Of a stretch of 64,000 nucleotides of DNA, positions 16,201 through 25,281 are shown piece by piece. The notes under the pieces are model-generated. The model was given only the letters and a program-made list of their open reading frames with translations, was not told where the DNA came from and did not search any database. This stretch comes from Chloroflexota bacterium (lineage in GTDB: Bacteria > Chloroflexota > Anaerolineae > Anaerolineales > Villigracilaceae): contig JACRBL010000051.1 of NCBI GenBank assembly GCA_016234485.1, forward strand, positions 62,001 through 126,000, written 5' to 3'. A program made the position numbers and the translations under genes. Each line of letters begins with the position of its first letter. The first letter of the stretch is position 1.

Positions 16201-16737
16201 TTACGAGTTGATAGAGTCGTTATCTTGACTTTCAAAACTTATCCATCCAAGCCATTTCGTTGCGCGTTCTAAAGCAATTTTACTTTTCTCTGAATCTTTG
16301 GCAATATCTTCAATGTGGCGAAATGCTCCATCGCCAAAGGCGAGAATTAAATCCACAACACGCACGGCGACTACATCCGTTCTATTTCCAATTTGATCAA
16401 AGATATATTTTTTGGATTTTTCTTTGCCATAATACCAAATTTGACGAGCTGCTCCTTTGCTTGTGTCACTTGACTCAGAAGTGTGTGAATGAAGGATCCC
16501 ACACCTAGCACTGTATAGATCATCTGCTGTACATTGAAGTGGAGTGCCTGGCAACAAATAGTGATTCACCCAATCCTTAAACCCTTTCCTTGTAATATCA
16601 CCACTTGGCAAGCCAACCCAAGCCATAGTATCAATTGCACTATAAAGAATAATTAACAACTGCGTCATGTTGCCATGTCTCTGTAGCAGGTTTAATACAT
16701 CAAGCGTATCTGTCGCAAACTCGAACAATCGTTTCAT
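16201..16737 (-). CDS. Conserved hypothetical helical protein with an RX4H motif
   Basis: This 178 aa protein has unknown function. The composition is more AT-rich than the neighbours. It is largely alpha-helical with LLIILYSAIDTMAWVGLP near residue 30, KDWVNHYLLPG near 75 and LYSARCGILHSHTSES near 95. RCGILH fits the RX4H spacing of HEPN ribonuclease-type proteins, but the rest is not enough to name that family. It follows the cytidine deaminase gene by 40 bp in the same direction, without a visible ribosome site. It could be a transferred defence-type gene or a housekeeping protein of unknown role. Confidence 0.6.
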   Translation of the reverse strand: MKRLFEFATDTLDVLNLLQRHGNMTQLLIILYSAIDTMAWVGLPSGDITRKGFKDWVNHYLLPGTPLQCTADDLYSARCGILHSHTSESSDTSKGAARQIWYYGKEKSKKYIFDQIGNRTDVVAVRVVDLILAFGDGAFRHIEDIAKDSEKSKIALERATKWLGWISFESQDNDSINS

Positions 16738-16777
16738 GTTTTATGCAATGACTGATGGTTTAATTGCTGATGCCCAA

Positions 16778-17182
16778 CTACCCATTCACCAAATGCCCAG
16801 GCGTAAACGCTTCGGGCAGTAACTGCGCCACGGTCATTTCTTTCACAAGGTTCCCATCCCCATCCGCGATCAGGACGCGCGTCTCGAGGCCGAATTCGGC
16901 CATCACCTGGCGGCATCCACCGCAGGGCGAGCCGCCGTTATCTGTGACGACCGCGATCACGTCAAATTCGCGCTCGCCTTCCGAGACGGCTTTGTAAATG
17001 GCAACGCGCTCCGCGCACATGGTGGTGGGATACGCGGCGCTCTCCACGTTGACGCCCGTAAAAACTTTTCCGCTCTTCGTCCGCAAGGCCGCGCCTACGC
17101 GATAATTGGAATAAGGCACATAAGCCAGTTTGCGCGCTTCGTTGGCAAGATCAATCAGGGATTGGTATTCTGAGATAGTCAT
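16778..17182 (-). CDS. cdd: Cytidine deaminase
   Basis: This enzyme hydrolyses cytidine and deoxycytidine to uridines in pyrimidine salvage. At 134 aa it is the short homotetramer type. The zinc-binding motifs are complete: TMCAERVAIYKA (Cys and catalytic Glu) and SPCGGCRQVMAEF (two Cys). YVPYSNYRVGAAL and FTGVNVESAAYP are the usual substrate-binding blocks. It lies downstream of a tandem-repeat spacer (17200-17276), after the glmU gene in the same direction. Confidence 0.95.
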   Translation of the reverse strand: MTISEYQSLIDLANEARKLAYVPYSNYRVGAALRTKSGKVFTGVNVESAAYPTTMCAERVAIYKAVSEGEREFDVIAVVTDNGGSPCGGCRQVMAEFGLETRVLIADGDGNLVKEMTVAQLLPEAFTPGHLVNG

Positions 17183-17199
17183 GTTTGCATCCGTTTTGT

Positions 17200-17276
17200 G
17201 ATACTCGATACTAGATATTCGATACTAGATATTCGATACTCGATACTCGAATTTCGAATTATCGAATATCGAATTC
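17200..17276. repeat. Tandem short-period repeat between glmU and cdd
   Basis: About seven imperfect units of the type CGATACTAGATATT/CGATACT are followed by CGAATTTCGAATTATCGAAT. The tract is non-coding, AT-rich and self-complementary in part (ATTCGAAATTCGAG-like arms). Confidence 0.65.
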
Positions 17277-17280
17277 CAAA

Positions 17281-18636
17281 TCACTTTTTCTTTCCCAGCT
17301 TCTTGATCGCCCGCGCGGGCATCCCCACCACGAGCGTATCCTCTGGCACATCCTTCGTCACCACCGCGCCCGCGCCCGTCCGCGCTCCGTCGCCAATGTT
17401 GAGCGGCGCCACCAGCATCGTATCCGAGCCGATGAACACGCCCTCGCCGATCTTGGTGGGATGCTTCTTCTCGCCGTCGTAATTGCAGGTGATCGTTCCC
17501 GCGCCGATGTTCGTCTCCGAGCCGATGTCCGCGTTGCCGATGTACGAGAAATGTCCCATCTTCACGCCGTCGTGCAGGTACGAATCCTTCACCTCGCCAA
17601 AGTTGCCCATGTGCACATGGTTGCCCAAATGTGCGCCCTTTCGCAAACGCGCGAACGGCCCCATGTCCACGTCATCTTCGAGCCAGGCGCCTTCCATCAC
17701 AGACATCAACACCTTGCAACGATTTCCGATCTTGGAATCGCGGATCATCGTGTTCGGCCCGATCGCGTTGCCCTCGCCGATCTCGGTCTTGCCATGCAAA
17801 TACGTATTCGGCCACAGGACGGTATCGCGTCCGATCTTCACGCCCAATTCGACGTACGTGGAGGCGGGGTCAATAAACGTGACGCCGTTCAGCATGTGAC
17901 CCGCGTTGACGCGCCTCCGCATCTCCGTTTCGACCTCCGCCAGGTGGACGCGCGTGTTGACGCCGATCGCCTCTTTCGCGTCTTCCATCACCTCGGCCCG
18001 CACAGCCAACCCCGAGCCGACCGCCACCTCGACGGTGTCCGTCAAATAGTATTCGCCTTTGTGCGGATTCTTTTCGATGCGTGAAAGCGCGTCCCACAAC
18101 CAGTCGGCGTTGAAGCAATACGCGCCCACATTCAATTCCTTGATCTGCCTCTGCTCCTCGGTCGCGACGGCTTCCTCCACGATGGCCTTCACCGTCCCGT
18201 CCGCGCCGCGGACGATGCGTCCAAACCCGCGCGGATCGTCTGCGATCACCGTCAGCATGGACATGGGGCCAGTGTTGCGCTTCTGCAAGTCCACCAGGCG
18301 CGCCAGCGTCTCGCCGCGCAAGAGGGGCATGTCCGCGTACGAAACGAGGACCAGCCCTCCCGTCCCGCGCAGAAGCGGAGCGGCCTGCATCAGGGCGTGG
18401 GCCGTCCCCAGTTGTTCTTCCTGCACTGCCGTCCGCGCCGAAGCGCCGAGGTAGTCTGTCACCTTTTCCGCGCCGTGCCCAACGACGACGACGGGCGTCT
18501 CGCTCGCGGCCTGTTTCACGGCTTCGAGCGCGTGCCAGATCATCGGCTTTCCCAAAACTGGGTGCATCACTTTGGGCAGGTCAGACTTCATGCGAGTCCC
18601 CTGCCCCGCGGCAAGGAGGATGGCGGTTACTTTCAT
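17281..18636 (-). CDS. glmU: Bifunctional UDP-N-acetylglucosamine pyrophosphorylase/glucosamine-1-phosphate N-acetyltransferase
   Basis: GlmU acetylates glucosamine-1-phosphate and then uridylylates it to UDP-GlcNAc for peptidoglycan and surface glycans. ATG 18636 is chosen because GGAG precedes it and ILLAAGQGTRMKSDLPKVMH, the nucleotide-binding signature, follows immediately. The length is 451 aa, normal. Residues 1-225 are the pyrophosphorylase (YADMPLLR, NVGAYCFN). Residues 245-430 form the left-handed beta-helix acetyltransferase (FARLRKGAHLGNHVHMGNFGE, NYDGEKKHPTKIGEGVFIGS). It is preceded by tRNA-Gln on the same strand, separated by its terminator. Confidence 0.95.
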   Translation of the reverse strand: MKVTAILLAAGQGTRMKSDLPKVMHPVLGKPMIWHALEAVKQAASETPVVVVGHGAEKVTDYLGASARTAVQEEQLGTAHALMQAAPLLRGTGGLVLVSYADMPLLRGETLARLVDLQKRNTGPMSMLTVIADDPRGFGRIVRGADGTVKAIVEEAVATEEQRQIKELNVGAYCFNADWLWDALSRIEKNPHKGEYYLTDTVEVAVGSGLAVRAEVMEDAKEAIGVNTRVHLAEVETEMRRRVNAGHMLNGVTFIDPASTYVELGVKIGRDTVLWPNTYLHGKTEIGEGNAIGPNTMIRDSKIGNRCKVLMSVMEGAWLEDDVDMGPFARLRKGAHLGNHVHMGNFGEVKDSYLHDGVKMGHFSYIGNADIGSETNIGAGTITCNYDGEKKHPTKIGEGVFIGSDTMLVAPLNIGDGARTGAGAVVTKDVPEDTLVVGMPARAIKKLGKKK

Positions 18637-18649
18637 GGGTGGCTCCTGG

Positions 18650-18700
18650 CCCTCACCCCTACGCCCCTCTCCCAAAATGGGGAGAGGGGATGGGGTGAGG
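18650..18700. repeat. CCCTCACCC-type palindromic repeat
   Basis: CCCTCACCCC and GGGGTGAGG arms flank CCCCTCTCCC and GGGAGAGGGG-like inner arms, forming a long hairpin just upstream of glmU. A related element is at 53483-53552. Confidence 0.6.
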
Positions 18701-18705
18701 CAAAA

Positions 18706-18772
18706 CCAAACAGGCATTGTCCCGCCGTGACGGGGCAACGCCTGTTTGGTGAAAAAGTCCCGCTCACGCGGG
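18706..18772 (-). terminator. Terminator after tRNA-Gln plus a second hairpin
   Basis: Downstream of the tRNA on the minus strand, CCCGC (18772-18768) pairs with GCGGG (18763-18759) and is followed by ACTTTTTC. A second, longer hairpin with ACCAAACAGGC and GCCTGTTTGGT arms occupies 18706-18750. Confidence 0.75.
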
Positions 18773-18784
18773 GTTCTGAAAAGG

Positions 18785-18855
18785 CTGGGGCACCTGGATT
18801 CGAACCAAGATCCACAGCTCCAAAGGCTGGTGTGCTGCCATTGCACCATGCCCCA
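18785..18855 (-). tRNA. tRNA-Gln (anticodon TTG)
   Basis: A cloverleaf of 71 nt without encoded CCA. The acceptor arms TGGGGCA and TGCCCCA pair exactly, with a G discriminator, as in other bacterial tRNA-Gln. The T loop reads GGTTCGAATCC. The anticodon loop is CTTTGGA, giving anticodon TTG. The anticodon stem has one mismatch at its outer end. Confidence 0.95.
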
Positions 18856-18897
18856 GTGCGGCCGAAATTGTATCACACGGACAGCAGGCGGGCAATA

Positions 18898-19959
18898 TCA
18901 TTTTTTGTTGGTGAGGGGCTTGGTGTGTCCCTTTGGCGCAAGCCCGAGTTGTTTGGCCTGTTCGTAGGAAATCACGTCGGGATGAAGCGGCGGGTTGCCA
19001 TGTTGTTCCACGGCCGCGTCCCAGAAGGCGTCGGCGTCGCTGGCTTTGATCGGTTTTTTCTTTTGTTCAAACATACTTTCAATCGCCTGCGTGGGGACGT
19101 TGTTCGCGGCCGAAACAGGCGCGGAGCGTTCGGTCGTTTCTTCGTCGGCGGGAGCGGTGGGCATGCCCATCGAGCGCAGGGCCTTTTCAATGGATTCGCG
19201 CGCCGCCAGCATGGATTCCACTACTTTGAGGATGTGCGCAGGGTCGGCCACTTTTTTCCCGGCGGCCAAAAGCCCATACAGGGCGTTCACGGGGATGAGG
19301 ATGAGGTCGTGGTCGCCGCCATGAAAGACGTGATAATGGTTGGGGCTTTCCTGGTGAATGAAGCGCGAGACTTTTTGCCCCGAAGAGAAGATCGCCATGA
19401 TGGCGGAGATCAGCGAGACTTCCATGCTACTCTCGTACAGGTCGCCCGCGCGTTCGAGCACGCGTCCGCGATCGCTGAGAAGGTAAACCGCCTCGGCCTT
19501 GACATGGGTGCGCAGTTTGGCGATCAGGCCGGCGATGGTGTCGCGGCTGGGTTCGGTCTTTTTATCTTCAGGCGGCAGGATGGTGCGTTTGAGGTCGAGG
19601 GCGCGTTCCACCACATCGAGAAAATCGGCCAGGGGAATGGGCTTGTCGAAGAGGGCCATCGCGCCCGCCTCGCGCATTTCTTCGCGCGTCTTCTTGTCGT
19701 TCATGGCGGTGATGAGGATGGCTTTGACGTCGGGATTCTTGGCGCGCACCTTCCTCATCAATTCCACGCCCGTGATGCCTGGCAGTTTGTAATCAGACAC
19801 CAGCATATCAAAGCGGTGACGCGCGGCTTCGAGCAGGGCCTCCTCGCCGGAGGGCGCTTCGTAGATCTCGAGTTTGTGTCCAAGGGTGTCGAGCGTGGCA
19901 TGGAGCAGGCGCAGGATATCGCGCTGGTCGTCCACGAGAAGGATGCGGGGGTGAGGCAT
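18898..19959 (-). CDS. Response regulator receiver protein with C-terminal Roadblock/GAF-like region
   Basis: This 353 aa signalling protein has a receiver domain at residues 1-125: ILLVDDQRDI (acidic pocket), LVSDYKLPGITGVELMRKV with the phosphoacceptor Asp near 54, ILITAMND and FDKPIPLADF with the conserved Lys. Residues about 145-265 resemble a Roadblock/LC7 or GAF-like alpha-beta sensor module (VYLLSDRGRVLERAG, VFHGGDHDLILIPVN). No DNA-binding or enzymatic output domain is present, so it probably acts through protein contact. No kinase gene is adjacent. It is followed by tRNA-Gln on the same strand. Confidence 0.82.
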   Translation of the reverse strand: MPHPRILLVDDQRDILRLLHATLDTLGHKLEIYEAPSGEEALLEAARHRFDMLVSDYKLPGITGVELMRKVRAKNPDVKAILITAMNDKKTREEMREAGAMALFDKPIPLADFLDVVERALDLKRTILPPEDKKTEPSRDTIAGLIAKLRTHVKAEAVYLLSDRGRVLERAGDLYESSMEVSLISAIMAIFSSGQKVSRFIHQESPNHYHVFHGGDHDLILIPVNALYGLLAAGKKVADPAHILKVVESMLAARESIEKALRSMGMPTAPADEETTERSAPVSAANNVPTQAIESMFEQKKKPIKASDADAFWDAAVEQHGNPPLHPDVISYEQAKQLGLAPKGHTKPLTNKK

Positions 19960-19985
19960 GTTTCGATTATAGCAAACAAATAAAG

Positions 19986-20024
19986 AGAAACCTGGTTTCG
20001 CCTCGAAACCAGGTTTCTAATTTT
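19986..20024. terminator. Perfect 15-bp hairpin between the receptor gene and the response regulator
   Basis: AGAAACCTGGTTTCG and CGAAACCAGGTTTCT form a perfect 15-bp stem with a 3-base loop, followed by AATTTT on plus and by CTTTATTT on minus. It probably ends transcription of the minus-strand receptor gene at 20155, although it is over 100 bp past the stop. Confidence 0.6.
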
Positions 20025-20058
20025 GTTAGGACTTGTGTAAAAATAAGTTTCGTGTTTT

Positions 20059-20096
20059 CGTCAGCAGTTCGATTTGCTTGGCAAATCGTGCTGACG
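20059..20096. repeat. Two-stem hairpin, shared with 38381-38418
   Basis: CGTCAGCA and TGCTGACG form the outer stem; CGATTTGC and GCAAATCG form the inner stem around TTG. The core is identical to the hairpin at 38381-38418, while three outer base pairs differ with compensation on both sides. Confidence 0.65.
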
Positions 20097-20154
20097 GCTC
20101 ACAGTTCAACTGCTCGCGAACTCTGAAATCGGGAATTTATTTTTACACGGCGAC

Positions 20155-22125
20155 TTAGGGCAGGCAACTGTCGCCGTAGTCGAAAAGTTCGATGGCGTAG
20201 AGGTCGGTGGCCGCGGTGGGGTCGAGCGCGAAGTTACAAAAGTCCGAGCGGGTCGCGGCGGTTTCGATGCGGTTGAAGAGCGGGATGGCAGGCAGGTCTT
20301 GCGCGAAGAGAGTCTGCGTCAGGCGGTAGTTATCCACGTAGGCCGATTCGTCGGGCGTGGATTGCCGCGCAAAGGCGCAGGCCGCGTCGAAGGTGGGATT
20401 CTGATATCCCGAAAGGTTTGTGCCAACCCAGTGATTCGCCTCCGTTGGAACTTCGCTGGCGGCAAAGCGCATACAGGCTGGCTGGAAATCGAGCGCGGCC
20501 ATGGCGTATTCGGCCAGGTCAAAATTGCGGCCAAAGAGCGGCCCCAGCGGCCCTTCGGCATAGAGTTCGAGTTGGGAGACGTGGACGAGTTCCACGCCGA
20601 TTCCGCATCCGCGCAGAGATTGGGCAAAGATTTCGGCGATCTGTCGGCGCTGGTTGGCGGATGAGGTCACGTAGGTGAGTTTCAGCTCGGTCGCCTGCGC
20701 CACGCGCGCAACGCCCTGGGCATGGCGCGGCGTGGATGGGTCGTTATCATGGTCGCGCCAGCCGATGTTATCGAGCATCTGCATGCCCTTACCGGGGTCA
20801 AACGGATACGCGGCCAAAGCGCTGGCATGGAGCGGATGACTCGACGCGACAAACGAATCGGGAACGGTCGCCAGGCCGAATAGCACGTTATCCACAATGG
20901 ACTGGCGATTGATGCAGTAGGCGATGGCCTGCCGTGTGCGCGGATCGCGGAAAAAGTCGGGGCGATCAATGACATTTGCGCCATCGTCGTAGCTGGAGTG
21001 GACAATGCCAAAGGTCAGCCATTCCATGGTGGGCGTCTGCCCGCTAAAGAAGCGCGCCTGCCCACGCGTGTCCATTTCGCGTAAGAGGCTCACCTGCGAA
21101 TCGAGCGAGACGGTGGAGTCGATCAAGTCGCAACGGCCCTCGATCAGGGCGGTCATGGCCGCTTCGGTGTCGGGCGTGATGCGGAAGATCAGCTCGCTGA
21201 ATTTCGGTAGTCCCTCCGCGGCGCGATAATAATAGGGATTCTTCACCAGGCGGAGCGTGTCGTCGTTCCACTCTTTGATCACGTACGGCCCATATCCCAT
21301 CGGCATGCGCGCCGAAAGGTCGGAGGTCAACAACTCGGCGGGCGTCAACTGCTCCCAAATGCGTTTGGGCAGGGGCATCCAAAAATTCGTGTTGTAGGTG
21401 GGGTCCACAAAGCCAGGCTTGCCCCACCATTGAACGGTCGCGTCGTCCGCGGCTTCGTAAGATTGGGTGCGGTCGAAAATATATTTCGAGCCGGGCGTAT
21501 CCTCATCTTTGGCGAGTTCATACGCGAAGACCGAATCATCCGCGGTGACGGGCGTGCCATCGGACCACAAAAGCCCGGGCTTCATCTTGAACTCGACGAA
21601 CATCTGATCCATCGAAAGCGGACTCTGTCCGTCGTAGGTGATGACGCAACTCCCGTCGCGGCATCCCGCGGGACGGACGCGGGATCCCAGTTCGAGGGAG
21701 ATGAGGTCGCCCGACGCGTCCACCACCTCGTCGCCGAGGGAGACCGCCAGCGGGCTGATCGTCGCTCCGCCCGCGCTCACGCTGGGGATTTGCTCGAGGA
21801 TGCCGGGCATGTATTCATAGTTGACGACATCGTAGGGAGCGTCATAGATCGCCGCCAGCACACTGCGCGCCGCGGGGTTCGGGACGCCGAGCGGATAAAG
21901 CGTGTTCGGCAGGTTCCCCAAGCACACGCTGAGGACGCGTCCCGGCGTGGGCGTCGGCGTGTAAGCGGGACCCGGCGTCGGCGTGTCGAGAGGCGATGGC
22001 GTTTCGGCGGGGGCGGCTGTCTCGCCTCCGTCCAGCAAGTCCACCAACTGGCAGGACGATAATAGGACGGCGGAACATATCATCAAAATAATTAATCGTT
22101 GCAAGAAGCGCTTCCTCGCGTGCAT
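20155..22125 (-). CDS. Peptide ABC transporter substrate-binding lipoprotein (normal domain order)
   Basis: This is a 656 aa SBP_bac_5 (OppA/DppA-type) receptor. The start ATG 22125 has AGGAG upstream. The lipoprotein signal ends at LLSSC near residue 25, followed by a Thr/Pro-rich linker. Domains appear in the usual order: GLLWSDGTPVTADDSVFAYE, YGPYVIKEWND, then DPRTRQAIAYCINRQSIVDN in the second half, ending in DLPAIPLFNRIE. It is the last gene of the opp unit, after oppF, but a strong hairpin with a T-tract (22139-22173) sits directly before its ribosome site. It likely supplies an alternative substrate to the same permease. Confidence 0.85.
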   Translation of the reverse strand: MHARKRFLQRLIILMICSAVLLSSCQLVDLLDGGETAAPAETPSPLDTPTPGPAYTPTPTPGRVLSVCLGNLPNTLYPLGVPNPAARSVLAAIYDAPYDVVNYEYMPGILEQIPSVSAGGATISPLAVSLGDEVVDASGDLISLELGSRVRPAGCRDGSCVITYDGQSPLSMDQMFVEFKMKPGLLWSDGTPVTADDSVFAYELAKDEDTPGSKYIFDRTQSYEAADDATVQWWGKPGFVDPTYNTNFWMPLPKRIWEQLTPAELLTSDLSARMPMGYGPYVIKEWNDDTLRLVKNPYYYRAAEGLPKFSELIFRITPDTEAAMTALIEGRCDLIDSTVSLDSQVSLLREMDTRGQARFFSGQTPTMEWLTFGIVHSSYDDGANVIDRPDFFRDPRTRQAIAYCINRQSIVDNVLFGLATVPDSFVASSHPLHASALAAYPFDPGKGMQMLDNIGWRDHDNDPSTPRHAQGVARVAQATELKLTYVTSSANQRRQIAEIFAQSLRGCGIGVELVHVSQLELYAEGPLGPLFGRNFDLAEYAMAALDFQPACMRFAASEVPTEANHWVGTNLSGYQNPTFDAACAFARQSTPDESAYVDNYRLTQTLFAQDLPAIPLFNRIETAATRSDFCNFALDPTAATDLYAIELFDYGDSCLP

Positions 22126-22138
22126 GGCGGTCTCCTAA

Positions 22139-22173
22139 TAAAAAAAGGATTCGGGCTGATTCGCCCGAATCCT
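22139..22173 (-). terminator. Terminator-like hairpin directly before the second receptor gene
   Basis: On the minus strand AGGATTCGGGC and GCCCGAATCCT form an 11-bp stem followed by seven T residues. The ribosome site of the receptor gene begins 5 bases further on, so transcript reaching that gene must read through, or the hairpin works as an attenuator. Confidence 0.75.
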
Positions 22174-22201
22174 ATCTTAATATTAACTTTCCAACAAGCG
22201 G

Positions 22202-23194
22202 TTATTCCACCAGCCAGCAGGCCGTCCAGTGACCGGGGCGGGCTTCCTTGAATTCAGGTTCCTGTTGCGAACAAATGTCTTTCGCAATTGGGCAACGGGT
22301 GTGGAAGCGGCATCCCTTGGGCGGATTGAGCGGGCTCGGCACATCGCCTTTGAGGATGGTGCGGTCGCGCTTCACGTTGGGATGCGGGATCGGAATGGCC
22401 GACATGAGGGCTTTGGTGTAGGGATGCAACGGCTCGCGGAAGAGGTCTTCGCGGCTGGCGAGTTCCACCATCTTGCCGAGGTACATCACGCCTACGCGGT
22501 CGGAGATGTGTTCCACCACGCTCAGGTTGTGAGCGATGAAGAGGTAGGTGAGGCCGAACTCGCGCTGGAGGTCTTTCAGGATGTTAAGCACCTGCGATTG
22601 GATGGACACATCCAACGCGGAGACGGGTTCGTCGCAGACGATGAACTTGGGTTGCAGGGCCAGGGCGCGGGCGATGCCGATGCGCTGGCGCTGTCCGCCC
22701 GAAAATTCGTGCGGGTAGCGGCGGGCGTGGTATTCTTCGAGGCCCACTTTCTTGAGCATCGTGATGGCCACCTGCCAGCGTTCTTTGGGGTGACCGATTT
22801 TGTGAATTTGAAGGCCTTCCATGACCGATTCGCCAATGGGCATGCGGGGGTTCAACGAGGCATACGGATCCTGGAAGATGATCTGCATGTCGCGGCGCAG
22901 GCTCTTGAGAGAGTTGGGGCGCATGTGCGTGATATCTTCGCCGTTAAAGTTCACCTGGCCCGAGGTGGGTTCGATCAGGCGCAAAATGGAGCGCCCGACG
23001 GTGGTCTTGCCGCAACCCGATTCGCCCACGAGTCCGAGCGTCTCGCCGTTCTTGACGGTGAAGCTGACCTTGTCCACGGCTTGCACTTGCGCGACCACGC
23101 GCTGTAAAAGTCCGCCGCGCACGGGGAAGTATTTCACCAGGTCTTTGACCTCAAGCAGGTCTGATTTTTCGTTGGTTTGCATTTTTGGATTCAT
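22202..23194 (-). CDS. oppF: Oligopeptide ABC transporter ATP-binding protein OppF
   Basis: This is one of two ATPases powering peptide import, 330 aa. Walker A is GESGCGKTT near residue 60, followed by Q-loop [11 protein letters not shown], signature [18 protein letters not shown], Walker [13 protein letters not shown] and switch [11 protein letters not shown]. The C-terminal block [20 protein letters not shown] carries the cysteines typical of Opp/Dpp ATPases, which in homologues can bind an iron-sulfur cluster. It lies 11 bp after oppD. Confidence 0.92.
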   Translation of the reverse strand: MNPKMQTNEKSDLLEVKDLVKYFPVRGGLLQRVVAQVQAVDKVSFTVKNGETLGLVGESGCGKTTVGRSILRLIEPTSGQVNFNGEDITHMRPNSLKSLRRDMQIIFQDPYASLNPRMPIGESVMEGLQIHKIGHPKERWQVAITMLKKVGLEEYHARRYPHEFSGGQRQRIGIARALALQPKFIVCDEPVSALDVSIQSQVLNILKDLQREFGLTYLFIAHNLSVVEHISDRVGVMYLGKMVELASREDLFREPLHPYTKALMSAIPIPHPNVKRDRTILKGDVPSPLNPPKGCRFHTRCPIAKDICSQQEPEFKEARPGHWTACWLVE

Positions 23195-23205
23195 GGCATC
23201 ACACC

Positions 23206-24252
23206 TTATTTCTTCGTGAATGAGCGGCCGTTCTTGAACGGCGCAGTGTGCTGCTCAGAATCGCTATAGAGCCAGCATCGAACCTTGTGGTTTTCAGAAA
23301 CAGTTTCAAGGGGAGGCCGATTGTCAGTGCAGGCGGTCAGGTTATGGTCAATGCGCGCCAAGCAACGCGGGGCAAATCGGCAACCTGGAGGCAGGTTCAC
23401 CAGATTGGGAACGGAGCCGGGGATCACGTCCAATTTTTCGCGCACTTCGCCAAGCACCGGCACCGAGCCGATCAGACCGACAGTGTAGGGGTGCATCGGT
23501 TTATCGAACAGGCTGGCGACGGGGGATTCTTCCACGATCTCGCCCGCGTACATGACGGCGACGCGGTCGGCCATTTCGGCGATCACGCCCAGGTCGTGGG
23601 TGATGAGGATGACGGCCGAGCCCATCTTGGTGCGCAGGTCGCGCATCAGGTCGAGGATCTGGGCTTGGATGGTCACGTCCAGCGCGGTGGTGGGTTCGTC
23701 GGCGATGAGTAGGTCAGGGACGCAGGCCAGCGCCATGGCGATCATCACGCGCTGGGCCATGCCGCCCGAAAGTTCATGCGGGAAGGATTCGGCGCGGCGT
23801 TCGGGTTCGGGGATGCCCACCAGTTTGAGCATCTCGATGGCGCGCTGTTTGCCGGCTTCCTTGCCGAAGTCCTGGTGGATGTTTAGAACTTCGGAGATCT
23901 GGCTACCGGCGCGGAAGACCGGGTTGAGCGCGGACTGGGGTTGCTGGAAGATCATGGAGACGCGATTGCCGCGCACCTTCATCATTTCCTGTTCGGTGGC
24001 TTTTACCAGGTCCTTGCCTTCAAAAAGGATCTCGCCCTCAAGAATTTTTCCGGGGACGCCGATCAGCCGCATGATCGAAAGGGAAGTGACGCTCTTGCCG
24101 CACCCCGATTCGCCCACGATGCCCAGCACTTCGCCGGGGTTGACGTAAAAGTCCACGCCGTCCACGGCTTTCACGACGCCATCTTCGGTGTAAAAGTAGG
24201 TCTTAAGGTTTTTGACTTCGAGCAAAGGTTGTTGTGTGGTTTCGTTGGACAC
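23206..24252 (-). CDS. oppD: Oligopeptide ABC transporter ATP-binding protein OppD
   Basis: This is the second ATPase of the peptide importer, 348 aa. GTG at 24252 is the start, with GGAG before it. Walker [19 protein letters not shown]-loop [12 protein letters not shown], signature [18 protein letters not shown], Walker [15 protein letters not shown] and switch [12 protein letters not shown] are all present. The C-terminal [21 protein letters not shown] block has the Opp-type cysteine set. It lies 13 bp after oppC in the same operon. Confidence 0.93.
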   Translation of the reverse strand: MSNETTQQPLLEVKNLKTYFYTEDGVVKAVDGVDFYVNPGEVLGIVGESGCGKSVTSLSIMRLIGVPGKILEGEILFEGKDLVKATEQEMMKVRGNRVSMIFQQPQSALNPVFRAGSQISEVLNIHQDFGKEAGKQRAIEMLKLVGIPEPERRAESFPHELSGGMAQRVMIAMALACVPDLLIADEPTTALDVTIQAQILDLMRDLRTKMGSAVILITHDLGVIAEMADRVAVMYAGEIVEESPVASLFDKPMHPYTVGLIGSVPVLGEVREKLDVIPGSVPNLVNLPPGCRFAPRCLARIDHNLTACTDNRPPLETVSENHKVRCWLYSDSEQHTAPFKNGRSFTKK

Positions 24253-24265
24253 GGGCTTTCTCCAA

Positions 24266-25264
24266 TTAGAGTTTCAAGCGCGGGTCAAGCGCGTCGCGCA
24301 GGCCATCGCCAATATAGTTGAATGCCAGCGAGCAGATGAAGATCGGCAACCCAGGCACAAGCGGGAGGTACGGCCGGCTCAACATGAATTGTTGCGTGGC
24401 CGAGAGCATGTTGCCCCAGGTTGGGATCGGGTCTTGAATGCCGAAGCCCAGGAATGCCAGGGCCGCCTCCGCCACCACGTAACCAGCCAAGCCCAGCGAA
24501 GCATCCACGATGATGGGGGCCATGGCGTTGGGGATCATGTGACGCATGATAATCCACACGTTGGAAGCGCCGAGCGAACGGGCGGCTTCCACGAAGGTCT
24601 GCTCGCGCAGGGAAAGCACGGTGCCGCGCATGAGTTGGGCCGAGGAGAGCCAGCCAAAGCCCGCCAGCACAATCACGATGAGAACCGCGTTGCGGGCGGC
24701 GCGTGGTCCTAGCAGGAGGAAATCGCCGAGGAAATTTAATAGCGGTTCTGGTATTGGGATCAATTCCTCATTCTGCAATAACATCGCGGAGATGATGAGC
24801 AGAAGCGGCAGGGTGGGGATGGTGAGCATGAACTCGAGGAAGCGCATCAGCACCGCGTCCAACCAGCCGCCGTAAAACCCGGAGACCGCGCCGACGATGA
24901 TACCGAGCGTTTCAGAGATCAACACCGAAAGCAGGGCAACCGTGAGGGAGATGCGCCCGGCATAGATCAAGCGAGAGAAGTAGTCGCGGCCGATATTGTC
25001 GGTTCCCATATAGTGAACACGACCCGTCTCCGCATCCACCGTTCCCCAATCAACAAAGTACTTGCCGACGTTCACCTCGTCAAATTCAAATCTTGCAATG
25101 TAGGGAGCCAGCGCGGTGACCAGGAAGATGAAAATGATCAACCCCAGTGAAACCATCGCCAGTTTGTGACGGCGGAACCGCATCATCACCACCTGGAACG
25201 GGCTACGTTCCTCGATGGTGATGGCTTCCGCTTCCAGTTTAGCAACTTGAGTAGACGCTGTCAT
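24266..25264 (-). CDS. oppC: Oligopeptide ABC transporter permease OppC
   Basis: This is an inner-membrane subunit of the peptide importer, 332 aa. The N-terminal cytoplasmic tail precedes a first helix at about residues 36-55, then an extracytoplasmic loop (MGTDNIGRDYFSRLIYAGR, the conserved OppC block) and five more helices. The EAA coupling loop reads EAARSLGASNVWIIMRHMIPN. Its C-terminal part PLVPGLPIFICSLAFNYIGD is standard. It follows oppB by 17 bp. Confidence 0.92.
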   Translation of the reverse strand: MTASTQVAKLEAEAITIEERSPFQVVMMRFRRHKLAMVSLGLIIFIFLVTALAPYIARFEFDEVNVGKYFVDWGTVDAETGRVHYMGTDNIGRDYFSRLIYAGRISLTVALLSVLISETLGIIVGAVSGFYGGWLDAVLMRFLEFMLTIPTLPLLLIISAMLLQNEELIPIPEPLLNFLGDFLLLGPRAARNAVLIVIVLAGFGWLSSAQLMRGTVLSLREQTFVEAARSLGASNVWIIMRHMIPNAMAPIIVDASLGLAGYVVAEAALAFLGFGIQDPIPTWGNMLSATQQFMLSRPYLPLVPGLPIFICSLAFNYIGDGLRDALDPRLKL

Positions 25265-25281
25265 GAAATAATCCTTATGGA

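Noticed and set aside
17200-17276. Possible CRISPR-like array
   Set aside because: The units are too short and degenerate, without distinct spacers, and no cas genes are in the window.
18397-19983. Plus-strand open frame of 528 codons opposite glmU start, tRNA-Gln and the response regulator
   Set aside because: It crosses a tRNA gene and a repeat, and the translated sequence has no family likeness; it is a composition artefact.
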